A DNA stretch of 40,733 nt. It comes from Streptomyces sp. NBRC 110611. Its GTDB lineage: Bacteria > Actinomycetota > Actinomycetes > Streptomycetales > Streptomycetaceae. Shown here in pieces: positions 1 through 7,854 of this stretch. Position 1 is the first letter of the stretch. Every line of letters starts with the position of its first letter. A program made the position numbers and the translations under genes. The notes below the pieces were generated by a model, which worked only from the letters and a program-made list of their open reading frames with translations, was not told the origin of the DNA and did not search any database. The DNA is taken from assembly GCF_001590865.1 (NCBI RefSeq), contig NZ_BBUY01000004.1, forward strand, positions 322,761-363,493, in the 5' to 3' direction.

Positions 1-24
1 CGAGAAACCACCACGGTGGGACGG

Positions 25-40
25 CCGACAACGTGGGAAG
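25..40. repeat. 16-bp terminal inverted repeat, left copy
   Basis: CCGACAACGTGGGAAG at 25-40 is the exact reverse complement of the last 16 bases of the window. It lies immediately after the stop codon (41-43) of the leftmost, minus-strand gene. Bases 1-24 outside it include a small CCACC/GGTGG dyad. It is probably part of a dispersed 3'-flank repeat or terminator. Confidence 0.6.
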
Positions 41-916
41 TCAGCCCACAAGGGCAACCGTGAGGGAGGAGAAGAACTCCGCATGTGCCCGCTTGCTGCA
101 AGGTGCCTCCGGGTTCCACGGAAGAACCCGCGCGCGGGCCTCGATGGCCCGCCAGCTCCCGTCGGCCCGTAGCGCCTCAGGGCGCTCCGCGTTGGCCCGG
201 ACGTCCATCAGTACGATGTCCGGGGCCAGCTCCGCGGCCTCCGCCCAGCCGACCGTGGACCAGTTCACCCCGGCCCCGGCGGCCGGTTCCAGCAGGCCGA
301 CGCCGTGCTCGGCCAGCGCTCGCAGATCGGGCCAGGAGCTGGGCCGGGCCAGATGTACCCGCTCCGGGCCGGCGGGTGACAGGGCCAGTACCCGGGCCCG
401 GGGCCGTGCGGCGTCCCCGGCGGCGTCCCGCAACGCGTCCTCCGCCGCGTCCAACTCGCGGGCCAGGGCGAGGGGTTCGCCGTGGCCCAGTGATCCGGCC
501 AGCGCCGCGAACCGCTCGCGGATCCCGGCCAGGCTGCGGCCGGGGCCCACCGCGATGGTGGCGACCGGGACGTGTACCTCCAGTTCCCGCGCGGTCTTCG
601 GCTCCAGCCCGTAGACCTGTTCGCCGTCGTAGGTGACGGCCACCACGAGGTCCGGCTCCGACTCCAGCAGGGCGTCGGGGTGCAGCGCGGCGCCCGCGCC
701 CAGGTAGGGGATCTCCGCAAGCGGCAGCTCACCGCTCTTGGCCGGGTCGGGGGTGGTGTTGTCGTGATCGGACCCGTAGAGCCCCACGGGGTGTATCCCG
801 TGGTCCCACAGGGTCGCACCGGCCTGTATGTAGGCGACGATCCGGGACGGTCGGTTCCCGGCCACTACCAGGCGGCCCCGGTCGTCGGAGAACTCCCACG
901 GTGTGCGTTGTTCCAT
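41..916 (-). CDS. Solute-binding-fold protein (FecB/BtuF-like), no signal peptide
   Basis: About 291 residues resembling periplasmic metal-siderophore or cobalamin binding proteins of ABC importers: RIVAYIQAGATLWDHGI near the N-terminus, then a central PDLVVAVTYDG strand, and a PDIVLMDVR strand in the second lobe. That family normally carries a lipoprotein signal; here I see no hydrophobic leader and no lipobox cysteine, so the product should be cytoplasmic or exported some other way. I chose the ATG at 916, preceded by a purine-rich AAGGG about ten bases upstream. An ATG at 946 in the same frame would add ten residues but lacks a clear ribosome site. No permease or ATPase gene is adjacent and no iron box or cobalamin riboswitch is visible upstream, so the ligand is unknown. 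Confidence 0.75.
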   Translation of the reverse strand: MEQRTPWEFSDDRGRLVVAGNRPSRIVAYIQAGATLWDHGIHPVGLYGSDHDNTTPDPAKSGELPLAEIPYLGAGAALHPDALLESEPDLVVAVTYDGEQVYGLEPKTARELEVHVPVATIAVGPGRSLAGIRERFAALAGSLGHGEPLALARELDAAEDALRDAAGDAARPRARVLALSPAGPERVHLARPSSWPDLRALAEHGVGLLEPAAGAGVNWSTVGWAEAAELAPDIVLMDVRANAERPEALRADGSWRAIEARARVLPWNPEAPCSKRAHAEFFSSLTVALVG

Positions 917-1040
917 GACCTGCCGCCCTTCTGTGCCCTCTGTCATGAGGTTGCGTCACCGACGGGGATTACCCGCCGCATCGGCGGATATCTGCCCATC
1001 GCGCCACCCTCGCACCCTTCCCCCGCGCCGCTGTGCCCGT

Positions 1041-1059
1041 CGGCCGGGCCGCCCGGCCG
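1041..1059. other. Hairpin in the divergent SBP/hydA intergenic region
   Basis: CGGCCGGG (1041-1048) and CCCGGCCG (1052-1059) form a perfect 8-bp stem with a 3-base loop. It sits between two divergent starts, so it is not an obvious terminator; it may be a leader structure of the minus-strand gene or chance in GC-rich DNA. Confidence 0.3.
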
Positions 1060-1155
1060 ATCTTCGCTGATTCTTCGTCACGGTATTGCCGCAATGGGTG
1101 CCATGCTTCTACGGTGTCTCCTTCTCGACCGGAATCTACGGGTGTAGACCTGCTG

Positions 1156-1172
1156 TGACGTGACATGACGTG
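1156..1172 (+). promoter_or_regulatory. Direct TGACGTG heptamers upstream of hydA
   Basis: TGACGTG occurs at 1156-1162 and again at 1166-1172, exactly ten bases (one helical turn) apart and 30-46 bases before the hydA start. This spacing suits a dimeric activator or repressor binding to one DNA face. The regulator is unknown. Confidence 0.35.
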
Positions 1173-1201
1173 GTGTCAGGCGGGACAGGAAGGGAGCTGG
1201 G

Positions 1202-2596
1202 ATGGTGAGCCGTACGGTCGTCCGGGGCGGTCTGGTGATCACTGCCGCCGAGGAGATCCACGCGGATGTGCTGATCGAGGACAGCCGCATCGTGGCCCTC
1301 GCTTCCACCGGAACGCAGGAGTGGACCGCCGAGCGGGTCATCGACGCTTCGGGCAAGTACGTGATTCCGGGCGGCGTCGACGCCCACACCCACATGGAGA
1401 TGCCGTTCGGCGGGACCCTCGCCTCGGACACGTTCGAGACCGGTACGCGCGCCGCGGCGTGGGGCGGCACCACCACGGTCATCGACTTCGCGATCCAGCC
1501 GGCCGGCAAGTCCCTGCGGGAGGGGCTGGACATCTGGCATGCGAAGGCGGATGCCCGGTGCGCGATCGACTACGGCTTCCACATGATCCTCTCCGATGTG
1601 AACGAGTCCTCGCTGCGGGAGATGGACGGGCTCGTCGGCGAAGGGGTCAGTTCGTTCAAGCTCTTCACCGCGTATCCGGGGGTCTTCTACAGCGACGACG
1701 GGCAGATTCTGCGGGCGATGCAGCGGTCCGCGGACAACGGCGGGCTGGTCATGATGCACGCGGAGAACGGCATCGCGATCGATGTGCTGGTGCGGCAGGC
1801 GCTGGAGCGCGGTGAGACGGATCCGCGGTACCACGGTGAGGTGCGCAGGGCCTTGCTGGAGGCGGAGGCGACGCACCGGGTGATCCAGCTCGCCCGGGTG
1901 GCGGGTGCTCCGCTGTATGTGGTGCACGTATCGGCGGAGGAGGCCGTCGCGGAGCTGACGGCGGCCCGGGACCAGGGGCTGCCGGTGTTCGGGGAGACCT
2001 GCCCGCAGTACCTCTTCCTGTCCACGGACAACCTGGCGGAGCCCGGCTTCGAGGGCGCGAAGTACGTGTGCAGCACACCCCTGCGGCCCCGCGAGCACCA
2101 GGCGGCGCTGTGGCGGGCCCTGCGCACCGACGATCTGCAGGTGGTCTCCACCGACCACTGCCCGTTCTGCTTCGCGGGCCAGAAGGAGCTGGGCCGCGGC
2201 GACTTCTCCAGGATCCCCAATGGCCTGCCCGGGGTGGAGAACCGTATGGACCTGCTGCACCAGGCGGTCGTGGACGGGCACATCAGCCGCCGCCGCTGGA
2301 TCGAGATCGCGTGCGCCGCCCCGGCCCGCATGTTCGGGCTGTACGGCAAGAAGGGCACCATCGCGCCGGGCGCGGACGCGGACGTGGTCATCTACGACCC
2401 GGCCGCCGAGCAGGTCATCTCGGCGGAGACGCACCATATGAACGTCGACTACTCGGCGTACGAGGGCAGGCGGGTCACGGGGCGGGTGGAGACCGTCCTG
2501 TCGCGCGGTGAACCCGTCATCGACCACGGCGAGTTCACCGGCCGCGCGGGCCACGGCATGTACACCCCGCGCTCCACCTGCCAGTACGTGAAATAG
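1202..2596 (+). CDS. hydA: Dihydropyrimidinase / D-hydantoinase
   Basis: 464-residue cyclic amidohydrolase that opens dihydropyrimidine or hydantoin rings to N-carbamoyl amino acids; cytosolic, with a binuclear zinc centre. All metal ligands are visible: H62 and H64 in DAHTHME, the Lys that becomes carbamylated (K153 in SFKLFTAYPG), H186 in MMHAENG, H242 in VVHVSAEE and D318 in STDHCPF. Length is normal for the family. The ATG at 1202 follows AAGGGAG. The next gene starts 13 bases after its stop, so the two form an operon. Other reductive pyrimidine-degradation genes (beta-ureidopropionase, aminotransferase, dihydropyrimidine dehydrogenase) are not beside it in this window. Family assignment is firm; whether uracil or a hydantoin is the real substrate is not. 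Confidence 0.93.
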   Translation: MVSRTVVRGGLVITAAEEIHADVLIEDSRIVALASTGTQEWTAERVIDASGKYVIPGGVDAHTHMEMPFGGTLASDTFETGTRAAAWGGTTTVIDFAIQPAGKSLREGLDIWHAKADARCAIDYGFHMILSDVNESSLREMDGLVGEGVSSFKLFTAYPGVFYSDDGQILRAMQRSADNGGLVMMHAENGIAIDVLVRQALERGETDPRYHGEVRRALLEAEATHRVIQLARVAGAPLYVVHVSAEEAVAELTAARDQGLPVFGETCPQYLFLSTDNLAEPGFEGAKYVCSTPLRPREHQAALWRALRTDDLQVVSTDHCPFCFAGQKELGRGDFSRIPNGLPGVENRMDLLHQAVVDGHISRRRWIEIACAAPARMFGLYGKKGTIAPGADADVVIYDPAAEQVISAETHHMNVDYSAYEGRRVTGRVETVLSRGEPVIDHGEFTGRAGHGMYTPRSTCQYVK

Positions 2597-2609
2597 AGGA
2601 GGCCCCACC

Positions 2610-3626
2610 GTGGAATTCGGACTCGTCCTGCAGACCGACCCGCCCGCGTCGGCGATCGTCGACCTGATGCGGCGCGCGGAGCGCAACGGCTTTCGCTACG
2701 GCTGGACCTTCGACTCGACGGTGCTCTGGCAGGAGCCCTTCGTGATCTACAGCCAAATCCTTGAACACACGGCCGACTTGATCGTCGGGCCGATGGTGAC
2801 GAACCCGGGGACGCGCACCTGGGAGGTGACCGCGTCCACGTTCGCCACGCTCAACGACATGTTCGGCAACCGCACGGTGTGCGGTATCGGGCGGGGCGAC
2901 TCGGCGATGCGGGTCGCCGGGCGCAAACCGAACACGCTGGCCACACTCCGCGAGGCGATGCACGTCATCCGCGATCTGGCCGAGGGCCGCGAGGCCGAGG
3001 TGGACGGGCGGCGGCTGCGGATCCCCTGGGTGCGGGACGGACGCCTTCCGGTATGGATGGGGGCGTACGGGCCGAAGGCGCTGGCCCTGGCCGGACAGCA
3101 GGCCGACGGCTTCATCCTCCAGCTGGCCGACCCGTACCTGACCGAATGGATGGTGAAGGCGGTACGCGACGCGGCGGCCGCCGCCGGCCGCGACCCGTCG
3201 TCGGTGACGATCTGTGTGGCCGCTCCCGCCTACCTCACCGACGACACCTCGCCCGCCGCGCTGGCGCACGCGCGTGAGCAGTGCCGCTGGTTCGGCGGCA
3301 TGGTCGGCAACCACGTCGCGGACCTCGTTGCCAGGTACGGGGAGCACTCCGGCGCCGTGCCCGAGGCCCTCACCGCGTACATCAAGGAGCGCGAGGGGTA
3401 CGACTACGCCCATCACGGCCGGGCCGGGAACCCCGACACCGCCTTCGTACCCGACGAGATCGTCGACCGGTTCTGCGTCATCGGTACGGAGGAACAGCAC
3501 CTGGACAAGCTGCGGGAGCTGGAGGCGCTGGGCGTCGACCAGTTCGCGGTGTACGCGATGCACGACGCCCGCGAGAAGGTCATCGACGGTTACGGCGCGC
3601 GCATCATCCCCGCCGGCCGGCAGTGA
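2610..3626 (+). CDS. LLM-class F420-dependent oxidoreductase (TIGR03842-like)
   Basis: 338-residue luciferase-like TIM-barrel protein. It starts at a GTG preceded by GAGGAGG, 13 bases after hydA. Visible marks are the N-terminal beta strand EFGLVLQTDPPAS, FDSTVLWQEPF, GPMVTNPGTRT and a GIGRGDSAMRVAGRKP loop of the kind that binds the deazaflavin or flavin phosphate. The family uses F420 or FMN to oxidise or reduce small substrates. This subfamily is commonly found beside hydantoinase and pyrimidine-degradation genes in actinomycetes, so it may act on a dihydropyrimidine-type intermediate; that role is inference. Confidence 0.88.
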   Translation: MEFGLVLQTDPPASAIVDLMRRAERNGFRYGWTFDSTVLWQEPFVIYSQILEHTADLIVGPMVTNPGTRTWEVTASTFATLNDMFGNRTVCGIGRGDSAMRVAGRKPNTLATLREAMHVIRDLAEGREAEVDGRRLRIPWVRDGRLPVWMGAYGPKALALAGQQADGFILQLADPYLTEWMVKAVRDAAAAAGRDPSSVTICVAAPAYLTDDTSPAALAHAREQCRWFGGMVGNHVADLVARYGEHSGAVPEALTAYIKEREGYDYAHHGRAGNPDTAFVPDEIVDRFCVIGTEEQHLDKLRELEALGVDQFAVYAMHDAREKVIDGYGARIIPAGRQ

Positions 3627-3652
3627 CCCCGGAGGTGGGGGCACGGATCCCG

Positions 3653-4714
3653 CTACGGGACGCGGGTGAGCCACTCCGTGGAGCTGAACTTGCCCTCGGC
3701 GAGCTCCCGGGCCCGGGCCATCTCCTCGTCGGTGACCTTGCCCTGGGCGCCGCCGTAGCGGGTCCGGAAGGACGCGATCATCCGCTCGATGACCTCGGCG
3801 CGCGGCAGACCGGTCTGCCGCCGCAGCGGGTCCACCCGCTTCTTCGCGCTGCCGATTCCCTTGTCGGAGAGCTTCTCCCGGCCGATCCGGAGCACGTCCA
3901 CCATCTTCTCCGCGTCGATGTCGTACGACATCGTCACGTGGTGCAGCACCGCGCCGGCGCCTGCCACCATCCGCTTCTGCGCCGCGCCGGCGATCTTCCC
4001 GGTGTCCGTCGCGATGTCGTTGAGCGGCTTGTACCAGGCCTTGATCCCCATATCGCCCAGCGCGCCCAGCACCCAGTCGTCGAGGTACGCGTAGCTCTCG
4101 GCGAAGCTGAGCCCCTGCACCAGGGACTGCGGTACGCACAACGAGTAGGTGATGGTGTTCCCGGGCTCCACGAACATCGCGCCGCCCCCGCTGATCCGCC
4201 GGACGACGGTCACCCCGTGCCGCTCGGCGGCGTGCTGGTCGACCTCGTTGCGCAGCGACTGGAAGCTGCCGATGATCACCGCCGGCCGGTCCCACTCCCA
4301 CACCCGCAGCGTCGGCGGCCGTCGCCCGGCCGCGACCTCGGCGGTCAGTACCTCGTCCAGCGCCATGTGCAGCGCGGGCGGCTGAGGCCCGTCGTGCACG
4401 ATCTGCCAGTCGAAGTCGGTCCACTCCGCGGCGTCCGCGACGGCCCGCCGGACCGCGATTCCCACCGCCTCGCTGCTGAACCCGAACAGCACGGTCCCGG
4501 CGGGCAGCGCCGCGTCGATCCTGGCCGCCAGCCCCCGCGCGTCGGTGTCCGCCGGCGCACCCTCCAGTGCCCCGTTGATGTCGTCCAGCGCCTCGTCCGG
4601 CTCCAGGAAGAAGTCCCCGGCGACCCGTACGCCGCGCAGTGCCCCGTCCACCACGTCCAGATCGACGACCACGAGCTTGCCGCCCGGCACCTTGTACTCG
4701 CCGTGATGCCTCAT
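3653..4714 (-). CDS. Lipoate-protein ligase family protein with N-terminal accessory domain
   Basis: 353 residues. The catalytic LplA-like domain fills roughly residues 105-353: the lipoyl-AMP loop appears as RRISGGGAM (172-180) and the catalytic lysine as K240 in TGKIAGAAQ. It should attach lipoate (or octanoate) to E2 and GcvH proteins in the cytosol. The first ~95 residues (HGEYKVPGGKLVVVDLDV, FFLEPDEALDDINGAL, LFGFSSEAVGIAVRRA) resemble the small accessory domain that is C-terminal in E. coli LplA and a separate LplB chain in Thermoplasma, so the domain order is swapped. The usual His after the glycine loop (GGAVYH) is replaced by GGAMFVEPGN. It is convergent with the LLM gene. Substrate specificity is uncertain. 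Confidence 0.85.
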   Translation of the reverse strand: MRHHGEYKVPGGKLVVVDLDVVDGALRGVRVAGDFFLEPDEALDDINGALEGAPADTDARGLAARIDAALPAGTVLFGFSSEAVGIAVRRAVADAAEWTDFDWQIVHDGPQPPALHMALDEVLTAEVAAGRRPPTLRVWEWDRPAVIIGSFQSLRNEVDQHAAERHGVTVVRRISGGGAMFVEPGNTITYSLCVPQSLVQGLSFAESYAYLDDWVLGALGDMGIKAWYKPLNDIATDTGKIAGAAQKRMVAGAGAVLHHVTMSYDIDAEKMVDVLRIGREKLSDKGIGSAKKRVDPLRRQTGLPRAEVIERMIASFRTRYGGAQGKVTDEEMARARELAEGKFSSTEWLTRVP

Positions 4715-4792
4715 CGGATTCTTCCCCCACGCTGTCGTCTGTGGTGCCGTACCTGTGTCACGCCCCCTCCGGTGGCTGGCCGGAAGGAGACC

Positions 4793-4852
4793 GGTGGGGG
4801 TGGACGTAAAGGGATCATACGCGCGTAGTGGACCAGTCAGTACGCCCCCACC
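4793..4852. promoter_or_regulatory. Inverted repeat flanking the GGT/Lpl divergent promoter region
   Basis: GGTGGGGG (4793-4800) and CCCCCACC (4845-4852) are exact inverted copies 44 bases apart, enclosing the relatively AT-rich stretch where promoters for the divergent ligase and transferase genes should lie. This is a possible looped operator; no clear -35/-10 pair was identified. Confidence 0.25.
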
Positions 4853-4906
4853 AGCGGCCTTCCCTCCCCTCGCGGGAGGAGCCGCTCAGCAGGAGGAGAG
4901 AAGCCC

Positions 4907-6796
4907 GTGTTCACCACCCGTCCGACCCTCCAGGGAATCTTCGGCATGGTCTCCAGCACGCACTGGCTCGCGTCGCAGTCCGCGATGGCCGTGCTGGAGG
5001 ACGGCGGCAACGCCTATGACGCGGCGGTGGCCGCCGGGTTCGTGCTGCATGTCGTCGAGCCGCATCTGAACGGGCCGGCGGGTGAGGTGCCGATCATCCT
5101 GGCGCCGGCCGGCGGGCCCGTACGGGTGCTGTGCGGTCAGGGGCCGGCGCCGGCCGGTGCGAGCGTGGCGTACTACACCTCGCTCGGCCTGGAGCTGGTG
5201 CCCGGCACCGGTCCGCTCGCCGCCGCCGTCCCGGGCGCGTTCGATGCCTGGATGCTGCTGCTGCGCGATCACGGCACCAAGCCGCTCGCCGAGGTGCTGC
5301 GGTACGCCGTCGGATACGCCGAGCACGGGCATCCGGCCGTCGAGCGGGTCGGCGAGACCGTCGAATCGGTCCGTGAGCTGTTCGAGACGGAGTGGACCTC
5401 GTCCGCCGAGATCTACCTGCCGGGCGGCAAGTCCGTCGCGCCGGGCGGGCGCTTGCGGAACCGGCCGCTGGCGGCGACCTGGCGGCGGCTGATCGCGGAG
5501 GCGGAGGCCGCATCGGCCGGACGGGAGGCCCAGATCGATGCCGCCCGCCGTATCTGGCGGGAGGGTTTCATCGGTGCGGCACTGGCCGACTTCGCGGCCC
5601 GGCCGGCGCTGGACACGTCCGGTGAGCGCCACGCAGGCACGCTCACCGGCGACGATCTGGCCGCGTTCACCGCCACGTACGAGGCACCCGTCACCTACGA
5701 CTGGAACGGCTGGACCGTCGCCAAGGCGGGCGGCTGGTCCCAGGGGCCGGTCTTTCTCCAGCAGCTCGCCCTGCTGCCGGACGAGCTGCCCGCCTACGGC
5801 AGCCCCGACTACGTGCACCTGCTCATCGAGGGCAGCAAGCTGGCGCTGGCGGACCGGGAGGCCTGGTACGGGGACGCCGCGGAGGTGCCGCTCGGCGCGC
5901 TGCTCAGCGACGGGTACAACGCCGCGCGCCGGTCCCTCATCGGTGAGCGCGCCGCGTACGAGCTGCGGCCCGGCAGCCCGGACGGGCGACGCCCGCGGCT
6001 GAGCGGGTACGCGGTGGCGGCCGGGGCCGGAGACGGGGACGGGGAGGGCGGCTTCGATCCGCTGGGGGTCTCCCGGAGCGGAGTGGGGGAGCCGACCGCC
6101 GGCGGGGGGAGGGCAGCGGGCGCCGGGGTGGGCGCCGGGGCCGCGGACGGGCTCGCCGATGCCGTGTCCGAGGTCGACCGCAGCGGTGCCACCCGGGGTG
6201 ACACCTGCCACCTCGATGTCGTCGACCGCTGGGGCAACCTGGTCTCCGCCACCCCGTCCGGGGGCTGGCTGCAGTCCAACCCCGTCGTCCCGGCTCTCGG
6301 CTTCCCGCTCGGCACCCGCCTGCAGATGACCTGGCTGGAGGAGGGGCTGCCCAACTCCCTCACCCCGGGGCGTCGCCCCCGTACCACCCTCACGCCGTCC
6401 CTCGCGCTGCGCGGGGGCGTACCGGTGATGGCCTTCGGCACGCCGGGCGGTGATCAGCAGGACCAGTGGCAGGTCCACTTCTTCCTGGCCGTGGCGCTGC
6501 GCGGGGCGGTGCGCGGCGGCCTCGACCTGCAGGGCGCCATCGACGCGCCGAACTGGCACCACGACTCCGTCCCCGGGTCGTTCTTCCCCCGCCGGATGCG
6601 TCCGGGGAGTGTGACGGTGGAGTCCCGGATCGGAGCGGGCACGATCGACGCGCTGCGGCGGCGCGGGCATCGGGTCACGGTGGGTGACGCCTGGTCCGAG
6701 GGGCGGCTGTGCGCGGTGGCGCGGGATCCGGAGAGCGGAGTGCTGTCCGCCGCGGCGAATCCACGGGGGATGCAGGGGTACGCGGTCGGCCGCTGA
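4907..6796 (+). CDS. Gamma-glutamyltransferase family protein
   Basis: 629-residue Ntn-hydrolase precursor. The N-terminal half shows MVSSTHWLASQSAMAVLEDGGNAYDAAVAAGF, typical of the family, and the small-subunit start is GDTCHLDVVD, placing the autocatalytic nucleophile at T433. GNLVSATPSGGW and the PGRRPRTTLTPS substrate loop follow. No signal peptide is present, unlike periplasmic E. coli Ggt, so it should act in the cytosol on gamma-glutamyl or related amides. A Gly/Ala-rich insert (about 368-416) just before the cleavage site contains a palindromic DNA element (6064-6091). The GTG start is chosen because AGGAGGAG lies eight bases upstream. It is divergent from the lipoate ligase. Real substrate unknown. 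Confidence 0.88.
   Translation: MFTTRPTLQGIFGMVSSTHWLASQSAMAVLEDGGNAYDAAVAAGFVLHVVEPHLNGPAGEVPIILAPAGGPVRVLCGQGPAPAGASVAYYTSLGLELVPGTGPLAAAVPGAFDAWMLLLRDHGTKPLAEVLRYAVGYAEHGHPAVERVGETVESVRELFETEWTSSAEIYLPGGKSVAPGGRLRNRPLAATWRRLIAEAEAASAGREAQIDAARRIWREGFIGAALADFAARPALDTSGERHAGTLTGDDLAAFTATYEAPVTYDWNGWTVAKAGGWSQGPVFLQQLALLPDELPAYGSPDYVHLLIEGSKLALADREAWYGDAAEVPLGALLSDGYNAARRSLIGERAAYELRPGSPDGRRPRLSGYAVAAGAGDGDGEGGFDPLGVSRSGVGEPTAGGGRAAGAGVGAGAADGLADAVSEVDRSGATRGDTCHLDVVDRWGNLVSATPSGGWLQSNPVVPALGFPLGTRLQMTWLEEGLPNSLTPGRRPRTTLTPSLALRGGVPVMAFGTPGGDQQDQWQVHFFLAVALRGAVRGGLDLQGAIDAPNWHHDSVPGSFFPRRMRPGSVTVESRIGAGTIDALRRRGHRVTVGDAWSEGRLCAVARDPESGVLSAAANPRGMQGYAVGR
6064..6091 (+). repeat. In-frame palindromic element D (inside GGT)
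   Basis: GGGGG at 6064-6068, CTCCC at 6070-6074 and GGGAG at 6087-6091 give the same skeleton as three other elements in this window. It is translated here as LGVSRSGVGEP inside a low-complexity insert before the autoprocessing site. Confidence 0.5.
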
Positions 6797-6899
6797 TGGT
6801 GACCGTCGGTGCCCGCCGCCCCTCGGCGTGGCCTCCACGGCATCCGGAGTTCACCTGGGGGCCGGCTGGTGTGTCAGTGGTCCGTGGTTCGATGGATGC

Positions 6900-7814
6900 A
6901 TGATCGAAGCACTTCGTACCCACGATTCGGGAGACACCACGGACCTCACCGACGTCACGGACCTCGCCGCATCTCCCACGACGGCCTGCTCGCCGGACCT
7001 GTCCGGGCTGGATCCGGACGCCGTCGAGGCCGCCATCCGCCAGGCCGCGGCCGACGAGATCATGCCGCGCTTCCGGCAGCTCGCCGCCGAGGAGATCGTC
7101 GAGAAGAGCGGTCCGCACGATCTCGTCACCATCGCCGACCGGCGCGCCGAGGAGCACCTCACCGCCTCGCTCACGGCCCTGCTCCCCGGCTCCCGGGTGG
7201 TGGGCGAGGAGGCGGTGCACGCCGACCCGGGCGTGCTCGACGCGCTGCGCGGCGACGCCCTCGTCTGGATCGTCGACCCGGTCGACGGCACCCGCCAGTT
7301 CGTCCACGGCGACCCCGGCTTCGCCACCCTCGTCACGCTCGCCCACCACGGTGAACTGCTCGCCTCCTGGACGTACGCCCCCGCGCTCGGCCTGATGGCG
7401 GTCGCCCGCCGCGGCGCCGGCGCCACGCTGAACGGCGAGCCGCTGCGGGCCGGCAGCCCCGCGCCCGGTGCCGTCCTCGACGTGGCCACCTCCCACTTCG
7501 ACTTCACCAACGACGACGAGAAGCGGGTCCTCGCCGCCCTGGACACCGCCGGCATCAAGCCGCGCCCCTGCGGCTCGGCCGGCCTGGAGTACCTCCACAT
7601 AGCCCGCGGCGAGCTGGACGCCCTCGCCTTCAGCTGGGAGAACGCCTGGGATCACGCCGCCGGGCTGCTGCTGGTCCACGAGGCGGGTGGTGCGAGCGGC
7701 ACGGTCGCGGGGGAGCCCTTCCGTATCGAGGGCGGCAACGCGCTGCCCTTCACCGCGGCGCGTGACGCCGAAACCGCGCGGCGTATCCTCGGACTGCTGG
7801 CGGCCGCCAACTGA
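6900..7814 (+). CDS. Inositol monophosphatase family protein
   Basis: 304 residues. It shows the metal and phosphate signature of the Li+-sensitive phosphatases: GEEAVHAD (motif with metal Glu), [15 protein letters not shown] (about 125-139) and the C-terminal [15 protein letters not shown]. It should hydrolyse a sugar or inositol phosphate, 3'-phosphoadenosine 5'-phosphate or histidinol phosphate with Mg2+; the sequence does not tell which. An upstream in-frame extension reaches back into the GGT gene; I prefer the ATG at 6900 because conserved sequence begins only well after it. A short Asp/Thr-rich N-terminus (about 35 residues) precedes the domain. Confidence 0.88.
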   Translation: MIEALRTHDSGDTTDLTDVTDLAASPTTACSPDLSGLDPDAVEAAIRQAAADEIMPRFRQLAAEEIVEKSGPHDLVTIADRRAEEHLTASLTALLPGSRVVGEEAVHADPGVLDALRGDALVWIVDPVDGTRQFVHGDPGFATLVTLAHHGELLASWTYAPALGLMAVARRGAGATLNGEPLRAGSPAPGAVLDVATSHFDFTNDDEKRVLAALDTAGIKPRPCGSAGLEYLHIARGELDALAFSWENAWDHAAGLLLVHEAGGASGTVAGEPFRIEGGNALPFTAARDAETARRILGLLAAAN

Positions 7815-7854
7815 TCCTCACCGACGAGGGTCGGACGTGAGGGGAGTGGCACAG

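Noticed and set aside
947..1201. Iron box or cobalamin riboswitch upstream of the solute-binding protein
   Set aside because: No TTAGGTTAGGCTAACCTAA-like dyad and no B12-box could be found by eye.
1136..2686. About 500-codon open frame antisense to hydA
   Set aside because: No recognisable motif; the sense frame has all hydantoinase metal ligands.
3620..3650. A fifth palindromic element at the end of the LLM oxidoreductase gene (GGAGGTGGGGGCAC)
   Set aside because: Only a partial match to the skeleton and no paired arms.
4863..4879. CTCCC/GGGAG hairpin before the GGT ribosome site as another element copy
   Set aside because: Lacks the GGGGGCAC head and is short; chance pairing next to a purine-rich ribosome site is enough.
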